DNA of 64,000 nucleotides from an uncultured Cohaesibacter sp. (GTDB lineage: Bacteria; Pseudomonadota; Alphaproteobacteria; Rhizobiales; Cohaesibacteraceae). The stretch lies in assembly GCF_963676275.1 (NCBI RefSeq), contig NZ_OY781091.1, forward strand, positions 3,388,775-3,452,774, given 5' to 3'. The position numbers were made by a program, and so were the translations under genes. The notes under the pieces were generated by a model that was given only the letters and a program-made list of their open reading frames with translations, made no database searches and was not told the origin of the DNA. Positions 26,153 to 34,290 of the stretch are shown in pieces; position 1 is the first letter of the stretch; the number at the start of each line of letters is the position of its first letter.

Positions 26153-27196
26153 ATGAAATTTTCATTGAGCAAAAACCGGGATCGCAAGGCTGCCTTGAAA
26201 GCGATGGGCGGCACCATTCGCCTGCTTGCATTGGGTGTTGCGATCTCCCTTTCCGCCGCCGCATCGGCCAACGCCCAGACATTTGACGCCGATACGGCTA
26301 TTCTCAAGCAGAATGTCGTCGTCGAGAGCCGTCTGGTCACGCTGGGCGATCTTTTCAAGAATGCTGGCGACTTTGCCAACAAGGCCGTGTTCAGATCGCC
26401 TTCCCTTGGCCAGAGTGGCACCATTCAGGCCGAGCGGGTTGTCGATGCAGCATTGCAGGCCGGCTTGAGAAACATCACCACCAACAATGTTGGAACCGTC
26501 AATGTCTCTCGCCGCGCCGAGCGCGTAACCGAAAGCGACATTCTTGACGATCTGCAGGCCCAGCTCAAGGCAAAAGGTTATGTCGACAGCTCCGCAGAGG
26601 TCGAGATCCAGCTCAACGCCCATCTTGCCGATCAGCATGCAGCGCCGGGAGGCTACAGCCCGTTCGAAATCAGAGACCTGCGTTTTGATCGGATCAACGG
26701 TCGCTTCTCCGCCAATCTGCTGATCTTCGGTCGGGACGATCTTGGTGCCATCCATCTTGGCGGCCACGCCATTGAAACCATCATGGTGCCGGTTCTTGCC
26801 CGTGCCATCGGCCGCGGTGAAGTCGTCTCCCAGTCTGACGTCTCCTTGACTCCGCTGCCTCGGCAGAAAGTGCAGGCCTCCCGCCCTGCCCTGATGAACG
26901 AGATCATCGGCAAGGCAGCCCGCCAGACCCTGCGGGCAGGCACCATCGCCAGCGCCGCCTTCTTCACCGAACCGGACATGGTGAAAAGATCGGACATGGT
27001 GACGATCATCTTTAGCGCAGGCAACCTCAATCTTTCCATCATGGGCAAGGCCCTCTCCGATGGCAGCAAGGGCGACATCATCCCGGTCCAGAATTCCCAG
27101 ACGAACCGGATCATCCGGGCCGAGATCATCGACCACGGCCTGCTGGAAATCAGCCAGCCCGTTTCCACGACCGTCGCATCACTTGGAGCCAATTGA
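26153..27196 (+). CDS. flgA: P-ring assembly chaperone FlgA
   Basis: A 347-residue protein with a signal peptide (RLLALGVAISLSAAASANAQ) and the C-terminal SAF-type domain of FlgA: VPVLARAIGRGEVVSQSDVS, NEIIGKAARQTLRAGT and VKRSDMVTIIFSAGNLNLSI. FlgA is the periplasmic chaperone for P-ring subunit FlgI. At 347 residues it is longer than the roughly 150-220 of many FlgA proteins; the extra N-terminal region (about 40-200) is the alphaproteobacterial form. It shares the operon with flgG and flgH. Confidence 0.93.
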   Translation: MKFSLSKNRDRKAALKAMGGTIRLLALGVAISLSAAASANAQTFDADTAILKQNVVVESRLVTLGDLFKNAGDFANKAVFRSPSLGQSGTIQAERVVDAALQAGLRNITTNNVGTVNVSRRAERVTESDILDDLQAQLKAKGYVDSSAEVEIQLNAHLADQHAAPGGYSPFEIRDLRFDRINGRFSANLLIFGRDDLGAIHLGGHAIETIMVPVLARAIGRGEVVSQSDVSLTPLPRQKVQASRPALMNEIIGKAARQTLRAGTIASAAFFTEPDMVKRSDMVTIIFSAGNLNLSIMGKALSDGSKGDIIPVQNSQTNRIIRAEIIDHGLLEISQPVSTTVASLGAN

Positions 27197-27198
27197 TC

Positions 27199-27942
27199 AT
27201 GAAAACGAGACATGTCATCTCCGTCTGCCTCATGGCTTCTGCGCTCAGCGCATGTGGTGCCGGAGAAAGACTGAAGAATGTCGGCAAGGCCCCTGCCCTG
27301 ACCGCCATTGAAAATCCAACTGCGCAAAAGGGCTACAAGCCGGTGCAAATGCCGATGCCGACCATTCAACCGGCAGCCTACAGCCCGAACTCGCTCTGGC
27401 AAACCGGATCGCGCAAATTCTTCAAGGATCAGCGCGCCAACAAGGTGGGCGATATCCTGACGGTTGAAGTCAGTATCACCGACAGCGCGAAGATCGACAA
27501 CACAACCTCAAGAAGCCGCAGCGGCAGCGACAGCGTTGGCCTCTCGGGCTCCGTTGGCTCAGTGCTGGGCAGTGCCCTGTCCGGGATCAATGAAATCGAC
27601 ACCTCCAATCTGGCGGACGCCTCTTCAAGCTCTTCCTCGGAAGGCACCGGCGCAATCGACAGGTCGGAAACCATCACAACCTCGGTTGCTGCCGTTGTTC
27701 TTCAGGTATTGCCCAATGGCAATCTGGTCATAGAGGGACGTCAGGAAATCCGGGTCAATTTCGAAGTACGCGAAATCCTTGTCGCCGGTATCGTCCGGCC
27801 TGAAGATATTGCATCAGACAACACCATTGAATCGGAGAAAATTGCCGAAGCCCGCATCGCCTATGGCGGCCGCGGCCAGCTTTCAGATGTTCAGCAGCCA
27901 CGCTATGGCCAACAGGTAATGGATATCATCCTTCCATTCTAA
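27199..27942 (+). CDS. flgH: Flagellar L-ring lipoprotein FlgH
   Basis: A 247-residue FlgH. The N-terminus is a lipoprotein signal with lipobox LSAC (MKTRHVISVCLMASALSAC). Further on are NSLWQTGSRKFFKDQRANKV, GDILTVEVSITDSAKIDN, VLQVLPNGNLVIEGRQEIRV and the end QQVMDIILPF, all FlgH hallmarks. It builds the L ring in the outer membrane. I use the ATG at 27199, with GGAG 10 nt upstream; a TTG two codons earlier overlaps the flgA stop. It is last in the operon, followed by a strong hairpin. Confidence 0.96.
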   Translation: MKTRHVISVCLMASALSACGAGERLKNVGKAPALTAIENPTAQKGYKPVQMPMPTIQPAAYSPNSLWQTGSRKFFKDQRANKVGDILTVEVSITDSAKIDNTTSRSRSGSDSVGLSGSVGSVLGSALSGINEIDTSNLADASSSSSSEGTGAIDRSETITTSVAAVVLQVLPNGNLVIEGRQEIRVNFEVREILVAGIVRPEDIASDNTIESEKIAEARIAYGGRGQLSDVQQPRYGQQVMDIILPF

Positions 27943-27982
27943 CCCTGCCTGCGCATCCCCAGGCGCAGCTCCCAAGCTCCCC

Positions 27983-28010
27983 GCCAGCTCCGAAAACCAC
28001 CGGAGCTGGC
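27983..28010 (+). terminator. Strong hairpin downstream of flgH
   Basis: A 10-bp perfect stem (GCCAGCTCCG at 27983-27992, CGGAGCTGGC at 28001-28010) with an 8-nt loop lies 40 bp past the flgH stop. No T tract follows, so it may protect the 3' end or help Rho-dependent ending rather than act as a classical terminator. Confidence 0.45.
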
Positions 28011-28092
28011 CTCGGCGAGGTCCGCTCCCAATCTGGCCTCCCGAACCGTGATCAGATCCATGCTCCCAAATTTGGCCTGATCACATATAAAA

Positions 28093-28121
28093 GGCGCGGA
28101 TCTCACCATGGGATCCGCGCC
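28093..28121. terminator. Terminator between flgH and dksA
   Basis: GGCGCGGATC (28093-28102) pairs perfectly with GATCCGCGCC (28112-28121). On the minus strand the stem is followed by TTTTATAT, which suits the dksA transcript; on the plus strand TTCTAATA follows and may finish flgH. Confidence 0.75.
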
Positions 28122-28173
28122 TTCTAATATTCAAACTGTCTTAGAAATACTGCTCTTGAAAAACTCGAAGAAA

Positions 28174-28590
28174 TCAGTCGTCCCGGTAGACCTTTTCCCT
28201 GCGTTCGTGACGCTCTTGCGCCTCGATTGACAAGGTTGCCGTTGGCCGGGCATCCAGACGTTTCAGTGAAATTGGCTCCCCGGTATCCTCACAATAACCG
28301 TAAGATCCGTCCTCTATCCGCTTCAACGCCGCATCGATTTTGGATATCAGTTTTCGCTGCCGGTCACGTGCGCGCAATTCAATCGCCCGGTCGGTCTCCG
28401 AAGAGGCTCTATCCACGAGATCAGGATGGTTGGAACTTTCATCCTGAAGATGCTGCAAAGTCTCACGGCTTTCTTTCAGAATATCGTCCTTCCACTGCTG
28501 TAGCTTGAGACGAAAATATTCCTGTTGCCGTTCGTTCATGAAGGGCTCACTGTCCGAAGGACGATAGTCATCATCTATCTCGATCGACAT
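28174..28590 (-). CDS. dksA: DksA-family RNA polymerase-binding regulator
   Basis: A 138-residue DksA. It has a coiled coil (about 21-90) with the tip region DLVDRASSETDRAIEL that reaches into the polymerase secondary channel, and a C-terminal globular part GSYGYCEDTGEPISLKRLDA then EAQERHERREKVYRDD. DksA works with ppGpp to repress rRNA promoters and activate biosynthetic ones. Only one Cys (residue 100) of the four zinc-finger cysteines remains. This matches the alphaproteobacterial form (for example in Rhodobacter), so it is not a sign of decay. AAGGGG lies before the ATG. Confidence 0.92.
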   Translation of the reverse strand: MSIEIDDDYRPSDSEPFMNERQQEYFRLKLQQWKDDILKESRETLQHLQDESSNHPDLVDRASSETDRAIELRARDRQRKLISKIDAALKRIEDGSYGYCEDTGEPISLKRLDARPTATLSIEAQERHERREKVYRDD

Positions 28591-28736
28591 GGGCTAACCC
28601 CTTAGTTCCCTAGAAAAGACGAGAGTTATATAGAGGTAGCACGGCTCTCACACAACTACTCTTTATAAAAAAAGTATAAAGTGACTAATTTACGTGCCGG
28701 AAGCTGTTCAACCGAGCCTGAAACAGCAACGGATAC

Positions 28737-29165
28737 TCATTTTTCTCCAATAGCTTCCAGTTTTGCCACCTCAACCTGCGCCCTCAGTCCGATTTCCTCA
28801 AGAAGAGCATCGATTCGCTCATCGCCACTGGGCTCCTGCTCGCTGGTAAGGCGTTCCAGTTGCATCAGCACGGCCTTGGAAAGGGTGCCGCACAGAATAC
28901 CCATGCGGATTTCCTCGAGCAGATCGAGCATCTTGTTGCCCTTGCGCACGGCCTTGCGGCGTTTGCCATGCAGCGCGTCATCCACCGTCTGCAAAGCCAG
29001 CAATGCAGACATATCCTGCACCGCACTGCTCTGCGACGTTTGCTGGGAACGCGCGGTTTCGCCACTATCCTGAGGAACGGAAAAACTGCCGGAAGACGAT
29101 TTGGAAGCGCCCGAGCTGCCAGTCTTTCCAATATGCTTTGTTCCTGATCCGCCTTGAACTCGCAT
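28737..29165 (-). CDS. fliX: Flagellar assembly regulator FliX
   Basis: A 142-residue FliX. Residues 1-50 are Ser/Gly/Gln-rich and probably disordered; the ordered part begins at MSALLALQTVDDALHGKRRK and includes MLDLLEEIRMGILCGTLSK and LRAQVEVAKLEAI. In Caulobacter FliX links early basal-body assembly to the sigma-54 activator FlbD and is encoded beside flgI, as it is here. It is divergent from flgI with a 323-bp spacer that holds a CtrA-type box and a sigma-54 promoter. GAGGA lies 8 nt before the ATG. Confidence 0.9.
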   Translation of the reverse strand: MRVQGGSGTKHIGKTGSSGASKSSSGSFSVPQDSGETARSQQTSQSSAVQDMSALLALQTVDDALHGKRRKAVRKGNKMLDLLEEIRMGILCGTLSKAVLMQLERLTSEQEPSGDERIDALLEEIGLRAQVEVAKLEAIGEK

Positions 29166-29265
29166 TGTCTAAATCCTCGTTGTTCGCGGCCCATTTCGAA
29201 CCATTGTCACAGACACCACGGCCGGACGCAACTGCCGCACATTAGGAAAAGATTAACCCAATTGG

Positions 29266-29281
29266 TTAACGGAACGTTAAC
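29266..29281. promoter_or_regulatory. CtrA-type box in the fliX-flgI spacer
   Basis: TTAA-CGGAACG-TTAAC is a full TTAA-N7-TTAAC match and, like the flgB box, reads as a match on both strands (GTTAAC halves). It lies about 100 bp upstream of fliX and 207 bp upstream of flgI. A further GTTAAC-like half (GATTAACC) lies just to its left. Confidence 0.7.
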
Positions 29282-29397
29282 CTACCCGGCAAATTCTGCA
29301 GCCCACCCAATTTCCGTTCTATCAGAAACATTTTAAAATAATGCCAAAGATCCAGCATTTCTGCGCCTTTGACCTTGAAATGGCTGAAACGCAAGGT

Positions 29398-29413
29398 TGG
29401 CACGGCCCTTGCA
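29398..29413 (+). promoter_or_regulatory. Sigma-54 promoter of flgI operon
   Basis: TGGCACG-GCCC-TTGCA is a perfect match to the -24/-12 consensus TGGCACG-N4-TTGCW. It lies 75 bp before the flgI start codon. FliX, a regulator of sigma-54 flagellar expression in Caulobacter, is encoded on the other side of the spacer. Confidence 0.85.
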
Positions 29414-29488
29414 ATACATATTACGCATAGTCATGCAAAATGAAAGAGTCCCACAGCATCAACAACCTGTCCGAGAAGGTTTATAACA

Positions 29489-30598
29489 ATGTCGCTGCGT
29501 TCCTTATTCCTGATGGTCATTGCAACTCTCTGCATTTCCATTCTTCCTGCGCATAGTGCATCCAGGATCAAGGACATTGTCGACTTCGAAGGCATCAGAG
29601 ACAACCAGTTGATCGGCTACGGCCTCGTGGTCGGCCTCAATGGCACCGGTGACTCGCTCAACAGCGCCCCCTTTACCAAGCAGAGCCTGCAGTCGATGCT
29701 GGAAAGAATGGGCGTCAACATCACCGGCACCAACCTCAACACAAAGAATGTGGCGGCGGTCATCGTGACTGCAACCCTGCCACCCTTCGCCGTTCAGGGT
29801 TCGCGCATCGATGCAACGATCAGTGCATTGGGTGACGCCAAGAGCCTGCAGGGTGGCACATTGATGGTAACCCCGCTGATGGGTGCCGATGGTGAAACCT
29901 ATGCCATCGCTCAGGGCCCGATCGCCATTGGCGGCTTCACTGCCGAAGGGGACGCAGCAACCGTCACGCAAGGGGTGCCGACTTCAGGGCGCATCGCCAA
30001 CGGCGCGGTTATCGAGCGCGAACTGTCCTTCCAGCTTGCCAGCATGACATCCCTGCGCCTGTCCTTGCGCAACCCGGACCTGACAACGGCCCGCCGCATC
30101 GCCCAGACCATTAACGACCTGATTGGCCAACCGGTCGCCGAACCGCTGAACCCGACCGGTGTACGCATCACCCTGCCAAAGCATTTCAATGGCAATATGG
30201 TGGACCTGATCACGGATATCGAACAGCTCAATGTCGAGCCGGATCTGCCAGCCAAGATCGTTATTGACGAAACCACGGGCATCATTGTCATGGGTCAGGA
30301 AGTGCGCGTCAGCACGGTCGCCATCGCACAGGGCAACCTGACTGTGACCGTGAGCGAGACACCGCAGATCAGTCAGCCCAATCCCTTTGCCGGAGGCCAG
30401 ACCGCCGCAGCGCCGCGCACCAATGTCGGCGTAGAGACCGGGGCAGACAAGAAACTGGCCCTGCTGGAAGGCAGCGTGCCCCTGCGCGATCTGGTGTCCG
30501 GCCTCAATGCACTGGGCGTCGGCCCACGCGACATGATTTCCATTCTTCAGGCCATCAAGGCCGCAGGTGCCTTGCAGGCAGAAATCGAGGTGATGTGA
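29489..30598 (+). CDS. flgI: Flagellar P-ring protein FlgI
   Basis: A 369-residue FlgI with a signal peptide (LFLMVIATLCISILPAHSAS) and the family core: RIKDIVDFEGIRDNQLIGYG, LVVGLNGTGDS, FTKQSLQSMLERMGV, VKPP-region equivalent GFTAEGDAATVTQGVPTSGR, and the C-terminal LVSGLNALGVGPRDMISILQ. It forms the P ring in the peptidoglycan layer around the distal rod, with FlgA as chaperone. GAGAAGG lies 9 nt before the ATG. It starts the flgI-flgJ-flgN operon. Confidence 0.97.
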   Translation: MSLRSLFLMVIATLCISILPAHSASRIKDIVDFEGIRDNQLIGYGLVVGLNGTGDSLNSAPFTKQSLQSMLERMGVNITGTNLNTKNVAAVIVTATLPPFAVQGSRIDATISALGDAKSLQGGTLMVTPLMGADGETYAIAQGPIAIGGFTAEGDAATVTQGVPTSGRIANGAVIERELSFQLASMTSLRLSLRNPDLTTARRIAQTINDLIGQPVAEPLNPTGVRITLPKHFNGNMVDLITDIEQLNVEPDLPAKIVIDETTGIIVMGQEVRVSTVAIAQGNLTVTVSETPQISQPNPFAGGQTAAAPRTNVGVETGADKKLALLEGSVPLRDLVSGLNALGVGPRDMISILQAIKAAGALQAEIEVM

Positions 30599-30900
30599 TG
30601 ACCAGCGTCAGCGCAACCCCTTTCTCTATCGCCAAGAATACAGGCGTTCAGGCCAATCTCAGCCTCGAAGAGCGGGCGCGCCAATCCGCTCAGGAATTTG
30701 AAAGCGTTTTCCTTTCCCAGATGCTTTCAACCATGTTTGAAGGGGTTGGCGATGATGAATTCGGCGACTCCTACGCACAGGACACCTACCGCAGCCTCCT
30801 CACCGAGACATATGCGGACGAAATTACCAAAGCCGGCGGCATCGGAATCGCGGATTCCGTCATGCGAGAGCTGATCAACATGCAGGAAACGGAACAATAA
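30598..30900 (+). CDS. flgJ: Rod-binding protein (FlgJ N-terminal type / CheL)
   Basis: A 100-residue protein equal to the rod-binding domain of FlgJ: ARQSAQEFESVFLSQMLSTM, GDSYAQDTYRSLLTETYADE and ITKAGGIGIADSVMRELI. The peptidoglycan hydrolase domain of enterobacterial FlgJ is absent, as usual in alphaproteobacteria, where the gene is also called cheL. It helps cap and build the rod. The ATG overlaps the flgI stop by one base (TGATG) with GAGG 7 nt upstream. Confidence 0.9.
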   Translation: MTSVSATPFSIAKNTGVQANLSLEERARQSAQEFESVFLSQMLSTMFEGVGDDEFGDSYAQDTYRSLLTETYADEITKAGGIGIADSVMRELINMQETEQ

Positions 30901-30901
30901 T

Positions 30902-31408
30902 ATGTCAGAGCCTCAAAACACGCCCCAGAATCCTGTAACGCAGGCAGCCACACTGGCCAAGACCCCGATTGGTGATCTCGATGACGTGCAGCGCCTTCTC
31001 GGAGCCATCGAGCAGATCATGGATGCGCTTGACGCCGTCCTGATTGAGGAAACCGCTCTGCTGCGCAAAGGCGAAGTAAAGGAAGCCCTTGATCTGGTAG
31101 AAGCGAAAAACCAGCTCTCCATACAATATATGCTGTTGCAGAGAGCGATCACGGCCAATGCGCGCCTGGTCAAGCAACTCGCGCCACAGGATGCGGAACA
31201 ATTGGCCCGTCGTCACGAAATGTTCCAGCATACCCTTCAGTCCAATCTGGCAGTCATTGCCACCGCAAAAGAGGTCTCCTCCGAGCTGGTCGGCAATATC
31301 AACGAGATTTTCCAGAAAGGTGCCAAGGCGCAAACTTATGGCTGCGCCGGACAGGCCCCCACGAAAGTCACCCAGAAGCAAGGCATCTCGATCGACACCC
31401 GTTCTTGA
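30902..31408 (+). CDS. flgN: FlgN-like flagellar export chaperone
   Basis: A 168-residue, mostly helical protein: LLGAIEQIMDALDAVLIEET, LLRKGEVKEALDLVEAKNQL, then a second helical hairpin to about residue 140 and a polar tail. The pattern of an early long helix with LxxEtaLLrkGd followed by KnxL resembles FlgN, the chaperone of hook-filament junction proteins FlgK and FlgL. It lies 1 nt after flgJ in the same operon. The family call is moderate because FlgN proteins diverge strongly in alphaproteobacteria. Confidence 0.6.
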   Translation: MSEPQNTPQNPVTQAATLAKTPIGDLDDVQRLLGAIEQIMDALDAVLIEETALLRKGEVKEALDLVEAKNQLSIQYMLLQRAITANARLVKQLAPQDAEQLARRHEMFQHTLQSNLAVIATAKEVSSELVGNINEIFQKGAKAQTYGCAGQAPTKVTQKQGISIDTRS

Positions 31409-31480
31409 GGCAAAATTGCATCAAATGGGCGATGGCCATCGCGGCCCAAACAATCCATCTATAAAAGCCGATTAAATAAA

Positions 31481-31509
31481 AGAGCAATCAACATCTGATT
31501 GCTCTTTTT
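31481..31509 (+). terminator. Intrinsic terminator of flgI-flgJ-flgN
   Basis: AGAGCAATCA (31481-31490) pairs perfectly with TGATTGCTCT (31496-31505), followed by a TTTTT tract. The 31409-31836 spacer holds this terminator and one promoter; I see no gene. Confidence 0.9.
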
Positions 31510-31772
31510 CTATATTGACCGATGCCCAGCAAGAAAGACTATCCAAAGAAGCAGGTTATAACTTCGCATCCCGGCCCCGTATCCTTAACAAATTCTATCC
31601 AGATCACGATGATGGTCTTCCAGACAGAAACCTTTTTGCTCATTTCCTAAACGATTCGCCATTCCCCCATATTAAATGACGAAAAACAGAGACGTCTCCA
31701 CCCCTTATACTTGCAACAAATCAATATTTTTCAGAAACTTAACGAACCAATCATTCGCTATTTATGTCTCAA

Positions 31773-31801
31773 ATGACAAATACTGACAAATAGGCTATAA
31801 T
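31773..31801 (+). promoter_or_regulatory. Sigma-70 type promoter
   Basis: ATGACA, a 17-nt spacer and a perfect TATAAT lie 36 bp upstream of the small gene at 31837. This is one of the best housekeeping-type promoters in the window and suggests constant expression of that gene, unlike its sigma-54 neighbours. Confidence 0.6.
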
Positions 31802-31836
31802 TTTCTCGACCGACATTTGTTGAGCTTGAGGCGACC

Positions 31837-32229
31837 ATGGATCTATCTGTCCAGAAAATGCAGCCGCCCGCCACCGTAAGAGGCAAGTCCGCGGCGAAGA
31901 AAACAAGTCCAGGCAGCGAAAGTGATGAAGCTGTAGCGAACACATCACGCGATCAGGCCGTGGAATTCAAACATGGCAATACCGGCTATGACGCTCTCGA
32001 TCCCGATGAGAGAAAGCCGGAAGAAGACAAAAAGCAGAAACGTCAGGATCGCCGCAAAAATCGCGAGCTGCTTTCTCAGGATGACCTGTCCGAACTGACA
32101 GCCTCCATGGAAAATATCCAGAAGAATGAAACAATCGCCGATGGGCTTATGCATGTCAAAGCCTACCAGACAGCGCCGCACCCCAAGGAAGAGGAAAAGG
32201 ATCTGCCTCATTTCGAGGTCAATATCTGA
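31837..32229 (+). CDS. Small hydrophilic protein of unknown function
   Basis: A 130-residue protein that I do not recognise. It has no membrane helix and no signal peptide. Residues about 15-75 are highly charged and probably disordered (PDERKPEEDKKQKRQDRRKN). Residues 76-115 look helical, with LLSQDDLSELTASMENIQKN and ETIADGLMHVKAYQTAP. GAGG lies 5 nt before the ATG, and a strong sigma-70 type promoter stands upstream, so I take it as real. It sits alone between the flgI operon and the flagellin genes, so a flagellar link is possible but rests on position only. Confidence 0.65.
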   Translation: MDLSVQKMQPPATVRGKSAAKKTSPGSESDEAVANTSRDQAVEFKHGNTGYDALDPDERKPEEDKKQKRQDRRKNRELLSQDDLSELTASMENIQKNETIADGLMHVKAYQTAPHPKEEEKDLPHFEVNI

Positions 32230-32251
32230 TCCCCGGATCAAATGTGCAGAT

Positions 32252-32323
32252 CAGTTTCTCTGGCAGTTTCTCAGGTAGGTCCTCAGGCAGTTTCTCTGAC
32301 AGTTCCTCTGGCAGTCTCTCTTG
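32252..32323. repeat. 12-bp imperfect tandem repeat, six units
   Basis: Six units of the type CAGTTTCTCTGG follow one another: cagtttctctgg, cagtttctcagg, taggtcctcagg, cagtttctctga, cagttcctctgg, cagtctctcttg. They begin 22 bp after the stop of the small gene. On the minus strand they read in frame as L-P-E-K type tetrapeptides, but that frame has no convincing start or context. The rest of the 32230-32844 spacer is AT-rich and holds only the first flagellin promoter and leader. Confidence 0.8.
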
Positions 32324-32705
32324 ATGCGGCTGTTTCTGCATGCAGCGCTTTCTTGATGTGATCACCATCTCTCTTGGCACAAATACGGCCAAAGAAAGCA
32401 AATGGGACCTCAAATTACTCCCATCTTCTCTCCCATTGCTTCCCAAAACCCGCAAATGAAGCCTGTAAAATGGCTTCAGACATTACTTGCGGTTCGAAAT
32501 TTTTTTAAAAATTTTATCGACTCTCTCAACGACAGGCTCACTTTTGCGCCGCCCCACCCCTCGCTTCAGCTGAATTACAACACAAGCTTTCACCCTTGCC
32601 ACCCTTTTGCTCACCCATCGCGAAAGTGGCAAGCCCCTGACAAAATTACTGATTCGAATTCTCAATTTGCCATTTCCATCCTTTGGTAACCATAACAGCG
32701 CAGCG

Positions 32706-32721
32706 CTAACCCTGCGTTAAC
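32706..32721. promoter_or_regulatory. Near-match CtrA box upstream of first flagellin gene
   Basis: CTAA-CCCTGCG-TTAAC differs by one base from TTAA-N7-TTAAC. It lies 124 bp before the flagellin start; another GTTAACC half lies at 32732-32738. GATTC (32755-32759) lies nearby. This is weaker than the two perfect boxes. Confidence 0.4.
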
Positions 32722-32783
32722 CCTGATATCCGTTAACCATATAATTTTACTAATGATTCTCGATTGGAGGGCATTCTGAGCCA

Positions 32784-32835
32784 GACCACGAATGGTCACG
32801 GCCCATAAGGGGCGACGAGTACTAACCAGAAAGGT
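32784..32835 (+). promoter_or_regulatory. Flagellin 1 mRNA leader: hairpin plus conserved box
   Basis: A hairpin GACCA-CGAA-TGGTC (32784-32797) is followed 18 nt later by CGAGTAC (32816-32822) and CCAGAAAGGT (32826-32835), the latter holding the ribosome-binding AGAAAGG. The second flagellin gene has the same layout. This is a candidate target for FlbT, whose gene lies downstream. Confidence 0.5.
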
Positions 32836-32844
32836 TATGGGGAA

Positions 32845-34263
32845 ATGTCAGATATTACTCTCTCCGCCGGCGTTCGCGCCAACTTGCTTGCTCTGCAGAA
32901 CACCGCAGACATGATGGCATCCACGCAGACCCGTCTTGCAACCGGGAAGTCAGTGAACTCTGCGTTGGACAATCCAACCAACTTCTTCACCTCTGAAGGT
33001 CTGAACGCTCGTTCCAACGAGTTGAACAACCTGATGGACTCCATTGGCAACGCAACCAAGGTTCTTGAAGCCGCTGATAACGGCATTCAGGCCATTACCG
33101 ATCTGGTTGAAAGCGCCCAGTCTACGGTGAAACAGGCTCAGGCCAACAACTCTGATGCTGCCGGCACGCACATTCAGAGCGACTCCAACATCGACACCAC
33201 CGGCACCACCGGCACCACCACCAAGGCCCGCGTTGAATCGCAGACCCTGACGGCTCTGGGCATGACCGGCGTTGGCAACAGTGGCGCGGCTGACTCCAAT
33301 CTTGTCATCACCTCCACTTCCGACAACGGGGTCACCAATACCTTCGATCTGGACGCTCACTTTGCAGCAACAGGCAAGGCTTTGAACGACGCCAACGGTG
33401 ACGGCACCACCGGCGATAACTATACCATCGACGATCTGGTAACCGACATCAACGCCTCTGGCGTGGCAACTGCCTCCATCACAGAAGACGGTCGTCTTGA
33501 CCTGAAAGCCAGCGGCAACGCTCAATTGTCTCTGGAAATCACAGACCAGGACGCCACTGACGCTACGACGCAGGATGGCGCGACGGGCACCTCCATTGCC
33601 GCCGCCTTCGGCTTCGGCGCTTCAGCATCTGAAGATCTCAACTCCGACGCTGACTATGTTGACGCAGGCGAAACGGCAGTAACCTGGGCAGACGGTGCTG
33701 GCGCTGGTGACGTCGACACCCTAACCATTGTCAATCAGGCCGGTTCCACCGATGCAGACAACTCCGAGCTGGTTTCCCAGTTCAACGAGATCCTGTCTCA
33801 GATCGATGAATTGGCACGTGACGCCAGCTATAACGGCATCAACCTGATCAATGGCACCGGTAACGACCTGACTGTGGCCTTCAACGAGTTCCGCGACGAA
33901 AACAAGTCCGAGCTGACCATTGCGTCTGCCGACCTGAGTTCTTCCGGCCTGTCTCTGACCGATGCTTCCTCGTTGAGCTCTGAAGAAGCCAGCCTCAAGC
34001 TGGACACGCTTTCAGAAGCATTGACGACCCTGCGCAGTCAGGCATCTTCTTTCGGTTCGAACCTGAACACGGTTACGATCCGCGAGGAATTCACTAAGAA
34101 TATGATGAATACCTTGCAGACCGGCGCTGACGAACTGGTTCTGGCCGACTCCAACGAAGAAGGTGCAAACATGCTGGCCTTGCAAACGCGCCAGTCGCTG
34201 TCCACCACCGCCCTGTCCCTCGCCTCCCAGGCAGATCAGGCCGTGCTCAGCTTCCTGCGCTAA
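32845..34263 (+). CDS. Flagellin (first copy)
   Basis: A 472-residue flagellin. The N-terminal D0/D1 helices read LSAGVRANLLALQNTADMMA, TQTRLATGKSVNSALDNPTN and FFTSEGLNARSNELNNLMDS; the C-terminal ones read FTKNMMNTLQTGADELVLAD and QSLSTTALSLASQADQAVLS. The middle (about 100-310) is an exposed domain rich in Asp, Thr, Gly and Ala. It is exported unfolded and polymerises into the filament. The second copy, 283 bp downstream, is closely similar. It has its own terminator, so each copy is probably a separate transcript. Confidence 0.96.
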   Translation: MSDITLSAGVRANLLALQNTADMMASTQTRLATGKSVNSALDNPTNFFTSEGLNARSNELNNLMDSIGNATKVLEAADNGIQAITDLVESAQSTVKQAQANNSDAAGTHIQSDSNIDTTGTTGTTTKARVESQTLTALGMTGVGNSGAADSNLVITSTSDNGVTNTFDLDAHFAATGKALNDANGDGTTGDNYTIDDLVTDINASGVATASITEDGRLDLKASGNAQLSLEITDQDATDATTQDGATGTSIAAAFGFGASASEDLNSDADYVDAGETAVTWADGAGAGDVDTLTIVNQAGSTDADNSELVSQFNEILSQIDELARDASYNGINLINGTGNDLTVAFNEFRDENKSELTIASADLSSSGLSLTDASSLSSEEASLKLDTLSEALTTLRSQASSFGSNLNTVTIREEFTKNMMNTLQTGADELVLADSNEEGANMLALQTRQSLSTTALSLASQADQAVLSFLR

Positions 34264-34290
34264 TAGCACAGACAGAAATTGCATTGCGAA

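Noticed and set aside
28174-28590. dksA as a damaged gene because three of four zinc-finger Cys are missing
   Set aside because: The one-Cys form is the normal state in many alphaproteobacteria, and the rest of the protein is intact.
32375-32390. TGGCACA-AATA-CGGCC as a sigma-54 promoter for the first flagellin gene
   Set aside because: GG and GC spacing fit, but the -12 part is poor and it lies about 455 bp from the start codon, too far to be convincing.
32219-32455. 78-codon minus-strand frame with L-P-E-K type repeats
   Set aside because: It is made by the 12-bp tandem repeat, has no good ribosome site, overlaps the end of the gene on the other strand, and matches no known protein type.
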